Shown: in pieces, positions 46,700-58,062 of the stretch
Layout: every line of letters starts with the position of its first letter
Position numbering within the stretch: the stretch's first letter is position 1
Origin: Ahaetulla prasina
Lineage: Eukaryota > Chordata > Lepidosauria > Squamata > Colubridae
Length of the DNA: 64,000 nucleotides
Reading direction: 5' to 3'
Assembly: GCF_028640845.1 (NCBI RefSeq)
Contig: NC_080541.1
Location: 142,432,464 to 142,496,463, forward strand
Program-made: the position numbers and the translations under genes
The notes under the pieces: generated by a model
Seen by the model: the letters and a program-made list of their open reading frames with translations, nothing else
Told to the model about the DNA's origin: nothing
Databases searched by the model: none

Positions 46700-49620
46700 G
46701 CCCAACTTCAATAAAACTATTACAAGTATAGGGATCCTGTTTCTTTTTCTGCATTATCACACTATCTCTAAATAAAGCTTTGCCATTTCAGATTTCCACC
46801 TTCCCTTATTGCCATCAATTGAATCTTTAAGGGCAAAATCCAACCTGTTACAGTTGGATTTTCTTGTTGATCACATAAAATCATTGTGACCAGTTGCTTG
46901 GTAAGGAAGATCCCAAAAGCTGTTTTTGCCTTTACAAATGCGGTCTTCAACTATATTTTAAAATGTGGAATAGGAAGTGTATTGCAATATTTCCTTTGAA
47001 TATTCCCTCAAACCTTACATCCAATTCAAAGCCCCACTCCTTCCTCAGATTGCTTCCTTTGGTAGATGAATAAACTGAAGTGTGTTTATAATCAATATAT
47101 TACAAACTCCTTCGAGTAAGAATTGGAAAAGCAGTGAAAATGTGAATTTGTACACTACTCTATAATATAAAATCAAAACAAGAATTTTCTTCTATCATAA
47201 ACCTCTAAAAATTCATTTGTTTGTATATGTGTGTGTGTATTTGGCATCAGACAGACAGACAGACAGACAGCTAGCTAGCTTTTATGAACAGTGCACAACT
47301 CTTTGTAGTCGGAGGGCTGTAGGCTGTAACCTTGACCAAGCATTCTTCAAATTGAGAACCATTCCCTGTGATGTGATCTGGTACTAAGACCACAAATAAT
47401 TTAAAAAGGAATTTTCTGCTCCCCAGATGCATTATAAATGGCTCTCTGCATGAAAAAACAAGTTTTCTCTCTAGACAAAACATGTATTTCTTGTTTTATA
47501 AAGCCCTGAGGAATACCTGGATTAAATCTTTTGACTTTTGAATCTAAAATTCTACACTGAAAGAGGTGTTTGTTTTTCTTAATACAAAACTTTTAATTAC
47601 ATTTTGTATAATATATTGTAGAATAACATATCTTATTGCACAGACTATATTAATTATACACAAATGTTGTTTCACTTGGGGCTTTGTTGTAATGATTTAA
47701 ATTTTGAAGATTTTCAGCAGCACTTGAACAACAGTTTTCCAATTGTCCTGTCTTGCCATAAAAATATAGAATCTCTGAAGTAAAAAAAAATCTAAGTTGG
47801 GAAAAATATAAAAAATAGCCAAATATAAATGATGTTCAAAGGCTGGCCTTGATTGTAGGGGAAACACCAAAAACTCTAAAATGAATAATATGATTATTAT
47901 GACCAGTACTTAGAGAAGTGTAAAACTGCACAAATTAATTAAAACAGCCCTTCAGGAACATTTATTAATTTTTCTCTTAAATACAGTGGGGTTTTTAAAA
48001 TACTTGAGCTGAGATTTTTTCATGTTAATGTATATGTTAATTGTAGGTACCTTTGGGTTGGATTTCACAATTAGCTTGCTAAATCATTGCCTTTAAGGGA
48101 AGTATAAGTATACACTACACACATTTCTACTCTCTTTATAGAAGACTGTTAGGAAGATGAAATAGGAAACCCCTTTTGTGGACAAAGAATCCTTTTTTCT
48201 TTATACTTACACATATGTGTGATCTTATTACAAGAGCTAACACATTCATGGCAGTTCTTGGCCAAGATTCAAACGACCAAGTGATGCATTTTACTTACCC
48301 GCAGGGCTGATTCAAGTCCTGCATTCAACAAAGCCCATCTTGATAGTCAAAGAGTTTTCCAGAGAAAAGTATTTGATGTACTATGAGGAGCGGGGGCTGC
48401 AACTGGAAGGGGAAGAAGTGACTATATACTGAAAGCATTTTGGTTCTTGTAATATTAATTTACCTTGAGTTTAAAGTCAGAAACAAATAAAAGAAAGGTC
48501 ATTAATTATAAAGCTTGAGATCATACATCACACTAATGATTGGTTTTGGTTTTGGCTTATCGTGTTGCATCCATACAATATACAGTATGTTTTTATTTAC
48601 GTCCATACAACGTATCTTTTATCTTTTATTATGATTGTGCATGCTGTGCTTATTTGAGATCTCACCTTTCTTGGCAAATGGTAGTTGGGAGGTAGGAATG
48701 ATATCTGGTGGTAAAGAGGGTGTGAAATCTTTTGTTTGGCCTGGGACCCAGGCACCATAAAATGACAAGACACATCAATTTCTGTTTAGGTTGTCACTAG
48801 CTATTGAAGAATATACCTACCCCAAAGAAAGAAATGAAGTTGTGCTAAAAAAAAGAACATTGAAAATGCATAAGTAAAGCAATAGGCCAATGTATGAGCA
48901 GATACGTTGAAAATATGCCTTCTTTTTCTCGTTGCTTTTGCTAAAACCTTTAAATTTGCTTCAACTGCTAAGCAAAAATTTCTCTTTAGCTCTTTAGGAA
49001 TTTAATTTATTCCTTTAATACTCTCCAAATCTTCTAAAACCATTTCACACTAACCCACCAGGCACATTTTATGCTGCCAATTTTACTCCATCAACCATTC
49101 ATTACAGTTTATACTTAATCAAAGGGATAATGCTAATATACTTTTGCAATGAGAGGGAGATGCCAAACATCCAAGATGCTATTCATTTCTTCAGTTGAAA
49201 ATCACTTTTGAGGCACTCATAGTGGCTTGACAATACCAGTGTTGGGAATGGGAACAGCGTAGAAGCTGAGAAGTGGGATGAAGTAAGAGTTATTTCCAAT
49301 GAAAAAGTAGCTTGTCCTCAAGCACTGTAGAGCTCTAATACTTCTATTTGAAAATTGGGTCTGGAGAAATTCCTGTTATATTGCAATTAAACCAGAAATA
49401 ATTAAACAAATTCGTTCAACTGCCCAAGAGAAATGAAGGCATGGGATTCGATAAAGATCTGATTGAGGAGCAACAAAAATATCACAGCATAGGTGCCTTA
49501 AAGTAACTTTGGAGTATATAAGGGATAGCATAATCTTACAAAGCTATCCATTGAGGTAATGGAGGTTGAAGAAAGCAACGTCAAGTCATAAGCTCCATCA
49601 CTCTGTACATGTGTCATGAT
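46700..49620. other. AT-rich intergenic sequence, no gene
   Basis: Only a short (CAGA)n at 47247-47270 stands out. An isolated gtaagt donor on the minus strand at 48298 has no coding context. Confidence 0.35.
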
Positions 49621-49629
49621 ATCACATGC

Positions 49630-49730
49630 ACATATTTATTTATTTATTTATTATTTATTTATTATTTAAATTTCTATACCGCCCTTCTCCCGAAGGACTC
49701 AGGGCGGTTCACAGCCAAATAAAATACACA
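49630..49730 (-). mobile_element. CR1/SINE-type 3' tail
   Basis: (TTTA)n followed by ATACCGCCCTTCTCCCGAAG then GACTCAGGGCGGTTCACAGC: the reverse complement of a 3' tail ending in (TAAA)n. Confidence 0.7.
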
Positions 49731-49854
49731 ATAATGAAAGCAGTGGACCTCCAATCTGGACAATAAAACTCTGCTTTACTATTTCTACAAAAGCGGTTTA
49801 ATAGATTTGGGGGGAGGGTACCTTATCTTTCATGCTGATGAAGTAACAGAACAG

Positions 49855-50850
49855 TTTATTTATTTTATTTATTTATTTATTAAATTTGTATACTGCCCTT
49901 CTCCCGAAGGACTCAGGGCGGTTTACAGCCAGTAAAATCAAAATACATATGATACAAATTAAAAAACAATATAAAAAACTAATTCAATATATGGCCTAAA
50001 ATTTTTTAAATACAATTAAAAAAACCCGTTTAAAACCCCAATTTAAAAACCCCAATTTAAAACTACGTTTAAGCTAGCCCTGCACGTCAAAACAACAACG
50101 TCTTCAGCTTGCAGCGAAAGGTCCGGAGGTCGGGGAGTTGACGAAGCCCCGGAGGCAGCTTGTTCCAGAGGGCAGGGGCCCCCATAGAGAAGGCCCTCCC
50201 CTTGGAGGTCACCAGCCTTCATTGTTTGGCTGACGGTATCCGAAGGAGACCCTCTCTGTGAAAGCGCACTGGTCGGTGTGAGGCTACTGGTGGCAGTAGG
50301 CGGTCCTGTAGATAACCCGGTCCTAAGCCATGGAGCGCTTTAAAGGTGATAACAAGCACCTTGAATTGGACCCGGAAGACCACCAGGAGCCAGTGCAGAC
50401 TGCGCAGGAGGGGTGTCACATGGGAGCCATGAGGTGCTCCCTCTATCACCTGCGCAGCCGCATGCTAGACCAGTTGAAGCCTCCGGGTGCCCTTCAAGGG
50501 GAGCCCCATGTAGAGAGCGTTGCAGTAGTCCAGGCGGGATGTAACAAGGGCATGAGTGACCGTGCACAGGGAAGCCCGGTCCAGAAAGGGGAGCAACTGG
50601 CGCATCAGGCAAACCTGATAAAAAGCTCCCCTGGCGACGGCTGTCATATATTCTTCTAAAGACAGCCGTCCTCCAGGAGGACGCCCAGATTGCGAGCCCT
50701 CTCCGTGGGGGCCAATGACTCGCCCCCAACAGTCAGCGATGGAATTAGCTGACTGTACTGGGCTGCCGGCATCCACAGCCACTCGGTCTTGGTGGGATTG
50801 AGCCTGAGTCTGTTTCTCTCCATCCAGACCCGTACGGGTTCCAGACACTT
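49855..50850 (-). mobile_element. CR1-type LINE 3' end with ORF2 C-terminus
   Basis: Minus-strand frames encode ARGAFYQVCLMRQLLPFLDR, then HALVTSRLDYCNALYMGLPL, LHWLLVVFRVQFKVLVITFK and LGPGYLQDRL, the RT thumb and C-terminus of CR1-clade ORF2. A 3'UTR and an (AAAT)n tail follow at 49860-49880. At least one frameshift; inactive. Confidence 0.85.
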
Positions 50851-51420
50851 ACAACACTTCTAGACAGTTACAATATGTACTTCTGGTGCTGTGGAATGAG
50901 CAGGCAAATATATATCCAGATGACTCTTACAGGTTCTGCAAACTATGCCGAGATGCTGACAATCTCCACTCTGGACATCAAGCTTCTCTATGTGAACCCA
51001 ATTCTATAAGCAGTTTCTTCTCAGAATTAACTCTCTTCAAAATCTGGGTTTATGCCAGGACATTATGATTTTAAATATTTATAGACCATCATTAAGAACA
51101 AAGATTAAAATTGCAAAATCCAATAAAATCATACTATATTACTGATCACTACAAAAATCAATGTCCCCAGATGTTTGGGCTAAACACAATACAGTGATGG
51201 GGAAGTGTCTTGCTGTTAATCTTTGTAGTAATCTTGGTGCTAGAAGAGAGAATGACATTCCCATTCTTAAATGGTGATGCCAGAATGCTGAGTGCTGGCA
51301 GAGTGAGAGAACTAAGATTTCTCAACACAAATCGTGGTGCCATAAAAGCTGCTGTGAGAAGATTCAGAGGTCATGGCAGTTCAGCAGCACAATTAAGAAT
51401 GGCCATGGAGAAAAGTGCCC

Positions 51421-51422
51421 AT

Positions 51423-51489
<67 letters not shown>

Positions 51490-51490
51490 T
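51421..51490. repeat. (TTTA)n microsatellite at a LINE 3' end
   Basis: About 17 TTTA units directly at the 3' end of the minus-strand CR1/L3 copy. Confidence 0.95.
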
Positions 51491-52395
51491 GGTTCTCTTA
51501 AGAATGGGGTGAGGTCAATAGTAGAAAATTTTTGGATAAAACTTTTAGGATTATGGGAAGAGACCACAGAGTCAGGTAAAGTATTCCAAGCATGGATGAT
51601 TCTGTTACAGAAGTCATATTTTCTGCAATCTAGATTAAAGCGGTTGACATTAAGTTTAAATCTATTAGTTGCTCTAGTATTATTGCAATTAAAGCTGAAG
51701 TAGTCTTTAACAGGAAGGACATTACAATAGATGATTCTGTGAGTTAAGCTTAGGTCTTGTCGAAGGCGACGGAGTTCCAAGTTTTCTAAGCCTAGGATTT
51801 CAAGTCTGGTGGGATAAGGTATTTTATTGTTTTCAGAGGAATGGAGAACTCTTCTTGTAAAATATTTCTGGACACGTTCAATTGTATTGATGTCAGAGAT
51901 GTGGTGAGGGTTCCAAACAGGCGAGCTGTATTCTAGAATTGGTCTAGCAAATGTTTTATATGCTCTGGTTAGTAGTGTGGTGTTTTTGGAAAAGAAGCTA
52001 CGCAAAATTAGGTTTACAATTCTTAGAGCTTTTTTTGCTATGTAGTTGCAGTGGGCTTTGGCACTTAGATCATTTGACATGAAAACTCCAAGGTCTTTAA
52101 CGGGATGGGGGTCGTCTGTAAGGTAATGTCCATCTAGTATGTACTTAGTTTTTGGGTTCTTTTTTCCTATATGTAAGACTGAGCATTTGCTGGTTGAAAT
52201 TTGGAGCTGCCAATTTTTAGACCAAGCGGTTAGATGATCAAGGTTGTTTTGAATGATAGAAGTATTGTCTGTGGTGTTAAATAGTTTGACATCATCAGCA
52301 AAGAGAACACAATTACTTGAGATGTGGTCACAAAGATCATTAATGTATAGTATAAAGAGTGTTGGTCCAAGGACGCTGCCTTGAGGACCCATGAC
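51491..52395 (-). mobile_element. CR1/L3-type LINE reverse transcriptase, 301-codon open frame
   Basis: An intact open frame reads PQGSVLGPTLFILYINDLCD, then the catalytic VLFADDVKLF box, KYILDGHYLTDDPHPVKDLG, RPILEYSSPVWNPHHI and NAWNTLPDSVVSSHNP-like C-terminus. It lacks the N-terminal endonuclease and fingers, so it is a 5'-truncated copy. The long open frame implies fairly recent insertion. Confidence 0.88.
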
Positions 52396-52399
52396 TGGA

Positions 52400-53160
52400 G
52401 AGAAATCAAGACATGCAGTCAGAAATCAATAGAGGCCCAGTTGCTGATTCTGTCATCACCACTATTGCTGCCAAAATGCTAGAAATATTATACAGTATAC
52501 AACAAGGTTTATAATGGGAGAAGATAAAAAAAACTTAACTTCTATATTAGATCAAGTAAGCTGAAATTTGGCGGGCTCTGCTATGGAGATGAGTTGAAAA
52601 CAGCATCTTTAAGACATGACCTTGAAAAATGACTAGTGCGCCAACTTTGAATTGCATTTGGGGGGAGGAGACATGTCGATGAGCCATGAATCACATGTTA
52701 AATCATATAACTTGGGCTCATTCAACACACCCAACTCCAAATACAGATATGTAGTTTGTGATTCAGGGTGTAAGGCAAACACAGACAGAGCTTCAGAATT
52801 TTCCTAAGCTTGGAAAGGATTGAAAATATGTTGTTGACAATTCCTATAAGAGTCCTCTATGTTAATAGTTTTTAATTTTCCTATGGGCTTGTTCCAATTT
52901 CTCTACATCTTCTCAAATAGGCAGTATCAGGAACTAGATATCTTAGACTAGATTCTTAGATTAGATTCTGACTACTATATAGTTCTGCAAAAAAAAAGTA
53001 GAATTAATATTTTTCACAATTTGGAAACCATGGTTATATTACTCTATCATAAAAATTATATTAATTTTATTTGCATCTCCCTTACACTGCTAATTTATTT
53101 TCAGATGCCAGCTAACCGTGATCCTTGTGTTTTGTTTGTAAAATATCACAGTATAGCCCT
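52400..53160. other. Intergenic sequence, nothing assigned
   Basis: No gene or repeat recognised. Confidence 0.3.
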
Positions 53161-53167
53161 TCTTATA

Positions 53168-53303
53168 CAGTGGTGGGATTCAGCCAGTTCGCACCACTTT
53201 GGGAGAACGGTTGTTAACTTTCTGAACAGTTTGGCAAACTGATTGTTGGAAGAAATCATTAGGGCAGAGAACCGGTTGTTAAATTACTTGAATCCCACCA
53301 CTG
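53168..53303. mobile_element. hAT-type MITE, 136 bp
   Basis: CAGTGGTGGGATTCA / TGAATCCCACCACTG ends, flanked by ttcttata and tccttata (7 of 8). Contains GAGAACCGGTTGTTAA. Confidence 0.8.
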
Positions 53304-53309
53304 TCCTTA

Positions 53310-55120
53310 TAGTATGCATTCATATAACAAACTGGTTCACAAGCATCTATCAATCTTCATATCTCCTTTTGTATGCTATATTTCAACAAATGTTTGAGGC
53401 TAATTGTATGTTGGACACCATTTTGAGTTTATGCATAGGTTGCATAGTGGATACAAAGTATGGTTTATACAAACCAAAAATGGAGCCATTTCAGATTCAA
53501 ACGGTACAGTACAAATCAAACCAGAAAACATTTTAGCAGCTTTAGCATTATACCCTGCCCTACAGCATGGAAACCATTTTTATTCAGCACTATTACAATA
53601 TTTGAAAATCAGAAACACAGATAATAATAGTTTATCTTGAAGCCTGAAAAACATTCTTGCATTTCTTTGCCAGAGAACTAACCCAGGAATAGTCAGATTA
53701 GACAAAAAAAAATGGTTATTGAACTGGCATTGCTTTTCCATTGTAAAATTGATGCTATTTCTAGACTTTTTCTAATCATTACCACAAATTCAAATCCATG
53801 AATTTGACTTTTCTTGTTCCTTTTTCCAACCACTCAGGGCTATAATAATAGTGCCCCATATATATCGCTAGATAGATGCCTGTGAAAAGTGGGGAGAGGA
53901 TTGTCTTCCATTGACAAGAAAGAATCTATTGAAAACAAATAAAGGTAAGAAAAAAAAAAGAGAGATACTACTGAAAAGCATAAATGTCTTTCAAGATTAG
54001 CATAGAAGGAGTGAGCCTGTTGAATTTTAACATCTTTTGTAATGCTTTATAGAATAGAGAATACTCTTATATTTTTTTCTTTTCTCTTACCTATTCCCCT
54101 TCTACTTTCCTTTCTCACAATAGCTACCGTTACCTGTTCTCCTTGCTCCACCTCCATCTTGGTTTCTTTTTCCAATGAAAAATGTGCATTTGTATGCAAG
54201 TGATTTTTACACATAACACAGCATAGCTTATTTATTCCATTTCTATCCTGAGGCAATTCAGAGTGATTCTTGAATAACTGGTATGCACAGATGTGGGACC
54301 ATTTTAATTAGTAATTATTAATTCATCATATATGCAGTTTTACCCTGACTTAACCTTTTGTGGAGTGTGGTTTCTTGCACGTAGATACACATACAAGAAC
54401 AAAGAATTGCTCGCATTTTTGCTGAGAAGACAAGCCCCTAGAATTAATTTCAGGTTGGGTTGACAAAGATTGGAAAAGCAAGGCAGTGTATATTTTTACC
54501 TATCTTCCACTTCATCTTGCTTTGGGGAGAATGATTTATCTTCCGATTTTTTTTTATTTGAGATAAAACACAGTATCCATAAAAATTGCATGAATCACTG
54601 TGGGTGATGAAGACAATTGTAAAGTTCCTTGTTTACCAGCGTCTGGTTTACCACATGAACACTGCACTGTACACAAACATTCCTGGAAATCCTCTCTATA
54701 TAAGCACTAGCAGCTGGCTAATAATTTATGAAGCCTTACAAAAGTAGCAAACTGTACAGTTCTCCAGAATTTTATCAGATGCTTGTTTGTGTGTGTTATG
54801 TGGGTGGTTTCTTTTGTATAGTCTTTCTTGCTAGTCACCTCAAAGTTTCTGGGCTTTTGTTCTTGTGGTTGACCCTAATCAGTGTTATCCAAATCGTGAA
54901 TTCTTTCTCTTCAGAAACCAACACAACCCTCTTTGTTCCTTTATTATTATTATTATTATGTTTCTAGGAGGGCTCTTCTGTAAAATATTTTTCCTGCCCA
55001 CCCCAATTGGTTTTCATCTTTGTTGTTTTGGGTCCCACAGGAGTTACAGGAACTCTAGAAGTGTGACTAGTACAACCGTTTGAAGAGCTCGGTGCCCAGG
55101 CAAGCAGAATACACACAACA
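53310..55120. other. Upstream flank of MTF2, nothing assigned
   Basis: AT-rich, with an (ATT)n at 54942-54959. No exon seen. Confidence 0.3.
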
Positions 55121-55349
55121 AAGAAAAAAACGCGGCCACACTATTCCAGAGCCAGGCGGGCGTGCAAAAGGGAACGTTGGTTGTTCAAATTACTTTTACG
55201 CTCTTAAAATAGTGAGAGACTCTAAACCGAGCTGTTTTTTGTTGTTTTTTTTTTAATTTCAAAGATTTCCTCCTCCTTGCTTTCAACGTTACGGTCGACC
55301 CCACCCCGCTGCGCCCCGTGGCAAAGAGGAGAGATTAACCCCTCTTTGA

Positions 55350-55842
55350 AAAATAGTCCGCCTTTGTTCACCGACTATCGAGATGGCGGAGGAGACGATA
55401 TCCTTCCGCGGGCGGGCTCGCCTCTTCACTGCCGCGGAGGGAGAAGGCGAACGGAGCGCTGATTCGATGCGGCCGGCCCGGCCTGAGGGGATTGTACCGT
55501 TTGGAGGGGAGGGGAGGGGCGGAGGAGGAGGGGCTGCCGCCGCTGCCGCCGCCGCCGAAGCAGCTCCTTTGTGTTTCCCACAATGCACCAGCTTCTCCTC
55601 CGCGGGAAAGCAAAATGGCGAAGGGTTGTTGTGGAGCCGGGCTGCCCGTGAGGCTGCCTCGGGCTTGAGCCTCCCCTTGTTGGCTTCCCTTCCCCTCCTC
55701 CCCCCCTCCCCCCGCGCGGGTTTGCCCTTTCCGAGGGCGGCGAGAAAGCCCGGCCGAAAAGCGGCTTCTCGGGCTAGAGCGCATCGAGCGCCATTGATTT
55801 CCCTGCATGAAGCGAGTGGCCCAACTGGAGAGACCGAATGAG
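55350..55842 (+). other. MTF2: MTF2 exon 1: 5'UTR plus first five coding bases
   Basis: The start codon ATG at 55838 is followed by AG and then a gtgagc donor at 55843. Joined to exon 2 this reads M-R-D-S-T-G, the known MTF2 N-terminus. The 5' boundary is not visible; about 55350 is a guess from the CpG-rich block and the YY1-like site. The start context is weak (C at -3, A at +4). Confidence 0.75.
55383..55841 (+). other. Upstream ORF whose stop overlaps the MTF2 start (ATGA)
   Basis: A 152-codon ORF starts in a strong Kozak context (G at -3, G at +4) at the YY1-like ATGGCGG. It runs through the 5'UTR and ends TGA at 55839-55841, overlapping the MTF2 ATG at 55838-55840. Its composition is typical of translated GC-rich DNA (Ala/Gly/Arg-rich), so it is more likely regulatory, or simply untranscribed if the TSS is downstream, than a functional protein. 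A second ATG at 55807 opens an 18-codon ORF that reads past the MTF2 start into exon 2. Confidence 0.4.
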
Positions 55843-58004
55843 GTGAGCGAGAGGAAGGGTCAAGGGAGGAGATCAGCGATCCGTTATTGATCGCAGGGTC
55901 CGGATGGTGGCAAGGGGAAGGGAAACCAGCTCTCTCCCGTTTCCCGGCTTTTTTTCCTCTCTTAATGATCCCGCCGTCTATTGATTTTGAAAGGGGAAAG
56001 AAACGTTACAACATTTCCGCTCTCCCGGTCGGTTGACGTTGCGGGAAAGGGGACGGGGAGAAAGCGACGTTTCGGCCCCGCTGGCCGAGTTTTGTTTAAG
56101 GAGGGAGATGTGGGGTGGGTGGGTGGGTGGGTGGGTGTGGGCATCCCTTGCGCTGCAACATGAAGCGTAACTGGGGTTGGCTATACATGTATGTGTGTAC
56201 ACACACACACACACATAAATAAATATAATATAAATAAATATATATGGGGGCGCCTGGGTGTCCTACAAAGGCGATAATCTTCTCTAGTGATCATATAAAT
56301 ATATATATATGTATAAATAAATAAATCATTGAGGAAGTTCTGCATTGCCATAATTTCGGTCTGCAAATGGGACTCGAAATCATCTTTTTCGTTTTTGTTT
56401 CCAGGGTCGATAAAAAGAGGTCGTTCCAAAAGAAGGGGTTGGTAAATTTGTTGCTATAACTAATGCCAGTATACTAGTTCTCGTTATTTTATGTATGATT
56501 TAGTAACCGATAATTACCTTATTAATTATTTACCTAATAATAAACGGGACCTAGGTTTAAAGATTTTGCAGTCCTGTTCCCTGAGACAGCATATATATAT
56601 ATATAAGCTCAGACAGCTTTTCTTTTTCCCCCCCCTCTCCTGCTTTATGTTGTACAATTGCTATATGTACCTCTTTGTGTGTGTTTTCAGTTTGTTTAAC
56701 ATAATTAATGAATTAACTTCTTAAGTTTATACAGTATATTGAACTATTATCCATCAAGTGGGATTACACCCCATTTTAAACCATATTAAAAAAATTGACC
56801 ATAATTAAAACAAATCAAGCTTTAGCACATTGTACAAAGACAGTTGCTGCCTTTGTAACTGATCTGGTTAAATGTGTTATGGGAAAAGGGTCTATGAGTC
56901 AAAAGAAAAAAAAGGTTTGGTACTACTGATAAATGAAAAAGCAGTTTTGATCTTGTACGGTGTGGGAGGGGATAAACAACCTTGAGGCCACCTGCAGCCC
57001 CTGAGGCTTTCAGTACAGCCCCTAGCACTCTCTTGAACTGTTTCTTAAAAAAATATAATTTTTAATTACATGGCAAATAACCATGCTAACTATATTTTTA
57101 AAATGTTAAATTGAATATCTTGTTTTCATCCTGGCCACCTGTGCTTTGTACTATAGTCCTCAGCACTTCACACAGCCAAATGTGGCTTTTAATTCTTCCA
57201 CCCAAAGCTGCATTTCTCTAATGAGTTGTATATTTTCAATTTGCTTATACGCTATCCTTTCAAATTGCATTTGAATAGTAGTGTACTGTTAATGTCAACA
57301 TTAACAACTACAATGATATATTAGGAACCCTAAATCTGTGATAGATTACTAAAAAAATATAAAGCTGATAAAAGGTGCAAAAAAGACATTACCTCTCCCC
57401 AGAGCAATTACTCTGTGATAAAAGAGTATAATATTTGATGATTCTTAGCTTAAAAATGTTTAGGGAAAGCATTATTTATTTGCAGGATGTGTGTGTTGTG
57501 CTTATTATTCCATTTCCTATTTTTTCTTGTTTCCTGGCAAAGCTGTTTATACCTTTTAACAGCATTGTTGTTGCTGTTAAAAGAGCTTGTTACTTTTGCT
57601 CTTGCTCCTTTCAGTATTTGTGGAGTGTTAGCCAAGTGACATCATTTTTCATATTAGGAAATTGGAGTTCTCACCATTCACAACTATTCCTAGGCAGTCA
57701 AAATAGGTCTTGAAATTCCAGTCAAGAAATGTGGATAGAAAGAACTGGAATTCCACAAATGTAAGTAAATAAATTACAATAAGCTTGACCAGAATTTTAA
57801 TCAATTGTTTAATTGGGACTGATCTTATGGGGGAATGGAAGAAGTGGGAAAGAGAAATCTGACTAAATAATTGAGGCATACTGGTGATATGTTAAAAGTG
57901 AATGAAATAATGTATGGCAGCCAGGTATAATTCTGTCATTGCTAACTACCACACTTAATAAAGACATTGCTTCTGCTCCTGTTTAGCCTTGCCTGTCACC
58001 TGAG

Positions 58005-58062
<58 letters not shown>

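Larger units (their letters stand above)
55130..55960 (+). promoter_or_regulatory. MTF2: CpG-island promoter of MTF2
   Basis: A GC- and CpG-rich block stands out from AT-rich surroundings and contains MTF2 exon 1. Visible motifs are an AAGATGGCGG-like YY1 site at about 55381-55390, a second AAAATGGCG at 55612-55620, a TTTCCCACAATGCACC match to the ZNF143/THAP11 motif at 55574-55589, a GCC-repeat stretch at about 55530-55558 and GGGGAGGGG boxes near 55505. It lacks a clear TATA box, as is usual for housekeeping CpG promoters. Confidence 0.8.

Noticed and set aside
47271..47483. Minus-strand open frame of 70 codons
   Set aside because: No recognised domain or splice context; probably chance or an old repeat.
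48250..48370. Strong minus-strand gtaagt donor at 48298, a possible 5'UTR exon of the Reeler gene
   Set aside because: A single donor-like motif is not enough; no promoter or acceptor context supports it.
55383..55808. Large overlapping open frames on both strands in the CpG island
   Set aside because: GC-rich DNA has few stops; amino-acid composition is low-complexity and no domain is visible. Only the uORF relation to the MTF2 start is kept.
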